Program-made: the position numbers and the translations under genes
Notes under the pieces: generated by a model
What the model was told of the DNA's origin: nothing
What the model saw: the letters and a program-made list of their open reading frames with translations, nothing else
Databases searched by the model: none
Shown: one piece after another, positions 57,870 to 59,002 of the stretch
Layout of the letters: each line of letters begins with the position of its first letter
Position numbering within the stretch: the stretch's first letter is position 1
NCBI GenBank assembly: GCA_947450765.1
Contig: CANFXC010000008.1
Coordinates: forward strand, 1 to 59,002
DNA length: 59,002 bases
Direction: 5' to 3'
DNA from: Comamonadaceae bacterium
GTDB lineage: Bacteria; Pseudomonadota; Gammaproteobacteria; Burkholderiales; Burkholderiaceae_C

Positions 57870-59002
57870 GTTGTTTTCAATATGGACGGATTGAGCACTA
57901 GACGCATCACATGAATATCCGGTGATGCGCCTGGAGTGACCGAGAAACCAGCGTGGCGAGCCAGAGCGGCCACACTTAGATTTTCAGTCAAACATTCACC
58001 TACCACTTCGACGGTGCCGCGGGTCCGTAAGTAACGCAGCATTTTGTCCAGCAGCAAGCGGCCAAGTCCCCTGCCCTGCCAACGCGTTGCGACCTGAATC
58101 GCGAATTCGGCACGAAAATTATCAGGGTCACAGACAGCGCGAACCTCACCCAGCATGCGTGTCTCGCCTGTGCGCGTAGCAGCCACTGCAATAAAAGTCA
58201 TCTCACGGTCGTAGTCAATCTGGCTGTAGCGCGCCAATTCAGAGTGAGGAACTTCACGCCTGACCATGAAAAAACGCAGCCGCATATCTGCGGGCGTGGC
58301 GTCAGCGTAAAAATGTTGCAGTCGGCCGCCGTCTTCTGGGCGAATCGGACGCAACAGCACGTCTCTTCCTGCCAAATGGACGGGTTCTTCTAACGCAGCA
58401 GGGTATGGCCTGATGGCTAAGTGCGAGCCGTCGTGGGCAGCGCTGACTTTGATGCGTACGCGTGAGTCCACCGCCAGCACGCCGTCAACATCAATCAGCA
58501 GCGGGTTGATGTCCAATTCCGCAACTTGCGCCAAATCACAGGCCAGCAGAGAAACTTTCAATAAGGTGTCGATCAATGCCGCTTGGTTGGCGGCGGGCTG
58601 ACCGCGGTAGCCAGCCAATAATTTGCTCAGTTGGCTGCGCTGTATCAGATCAATCGCGAGGCTGGTGTTGAGTGGTGGTAGCGCAACCGCGTGGCTGGCG
58701 TGCAGTTCAACGGCAGTACCGCCCTCGCCGAGCAGCAGCACCGGGCCAAACAATGGGTCGGTGTTGATGCCGACAATCAATTCATGAGCGTCAGGCCGCT
58801 GCGCCATCGATTGCACCGTAAAACCTTGATGGACAGCATCAGGACGTGATTGCCTCACATGGGCTTGCATCGCTTCAGCCGCGGCCTTCACTTCTGCGCC
58901 GGAGTTGAGGCCGAGGACCACACCACCGACGTCAGATTTATGAATAATTTGCGGCGAAATGATCTTCAACGCGACGGGGTACCCTACCGCGTCTGCGGCC
59001 AA
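57866..59002 (-). CDS. Pat-type ATP-grasp/GNAT protein acetyltransferase, 5' end outside window
   Basis: The last 378 residues of a larger protein; the frame continues past the right edge, so the true start is not visible. An ATP-grasp part of ADP-forming acyl-CoA synthetase type (YPVALKIISPQIIHKSDVGG, LLGEGGTAVEL, VAELDINPLL) is followed from about residue 230 by a GNAT domain (VLLRPIRPEDGGRLQHFYAD, FAIQVATRWQGRGLGRLLLD). This matches the C-terminal half of Pat/YfiQ protein lysine acetyltransferases, which regulate acetyl-CoA synthetase and other enzymes. It is coupled to uspA by ATGA. Confidence 0.9.
   Translation of the reverse strand: MAADAVGYPVALKIISPQIIHKSDVGGVVLGLNSGAEVKAAAEAMQAHVRQSRPDAVHQGFTVQSMAQRPDAHELIVGINTDPLFGPVLLLGEGGTAVELHASHAVALPPLNTSLAIDLIQRSQLSKLLAGYRGQPAANQAALIDTLLKVSLLACDLAQVAELDINPLLIDVDGVLAVDSRVRIKVSAAHDGSHLAIRPYPAALEEPVHLAGRDVLLRPIRPEDGGRLQHFYADATPADMRLRFFMVRREVPHSELARYSQIDYDREMTFIAVAATRTGETRMLGEVRAVCDPDNFRAEFAIQVATRWQGRGLGRLLLDKMLRYLRTRGTVEVVGECLTENLSVAALARHAGFSVTPGASPDIHVMRLVLNPSILKTT

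Overview
The window is a gene-dense stretch of a betaproteobacterial chromosome. Protein content and gene order suggest a Burkholderiales/Comamonadaceae organism (Rhodoferax/Polaromonas-like; inferred from recall, not from a search). Pointers are the Bug-type solute receptors without permeases, DUF3240 beside a CzcA-type pump, the yciB-bolA-parvulin order, map followed by glnD, and a beta-type FadB/thiolase operon. I see no rRNA, tRNA, CRISPR array, insertion sequence, integrase or prophage gene. Apart from one remnant (39885-40164), every gene is intact or cut only by a window edge.

Layout. 1-725: start of dapC (minus strand, cut by the left edge). 860-2440: a lone GT39 membrane glycosyltransferase. 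2524-11065: smc-zipA-ligA-def-CoA hydrolase/transferase (+), covering chromosome segregation, division, DNA ligation and N-terminal deformylation. 11079-14605: map-glnD (-). 14759-18772: purL (+). 18858-22478: gamma-glutamyltransferase between two Bug receptors. 22619-28029 (-): HupE/UreJ-like protein, selO-msrB and yciB-bolA-parvulin-hexose-6-P mutarotase. 28173-29798: acyl-CoA synthetase (+). 29808-35575: RND metal-efflux operon in the order adaptor-pump-DUF3240-TolC (-). 35576-35913 is the only gap over 300 bases; it is a shared regulatory region with an FNR-like box and two hairpins. 35914-41167: beta-oxidation operon (fadB, thiolase, small membrane protein, thioesterase), a decayed oxidoreductase and a GST-like gene. 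41191-45043: LapA-domain protein, tex, and ompW behind a second FNR-like box. 45303-49029: esterase, a thioesterase-GNAT fusion, NRDE protein and ygfZ. 49088-53446: mltG-tmk-holB-tatD-ankyrin protein. 53517-57386: SDR, acyl-CoA dehydrogenase and APH-type kinase (-), divergent from a GntR regulator with a candidate operator between them. 57393-59002: uspA and a Pat-type acetyltransferase, cut by the right edge.

How it fits together. The accessory theme is acyl-CoA metabolism: a CoA hydrolase/transferase, an acyl-CoA synthetase, FadB/thiolase/thioesterase, and the SDR-ACAD-kinase set. The last recalls the LvaD/LvaC/LvaA steps that route 4-hydroxyacyl-CoAs into beta-oxidation. It is the best candidate for a self-contained, locally regulated catabolic system here. 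Oxygen-responsive control by an FNR/Anr-type regulator is suggested for ompW and for the pump/fadB region. Gene starts were adjusted from maximal reading frames using start codons, overlaps, ribosome-binding sites and family N-termini.
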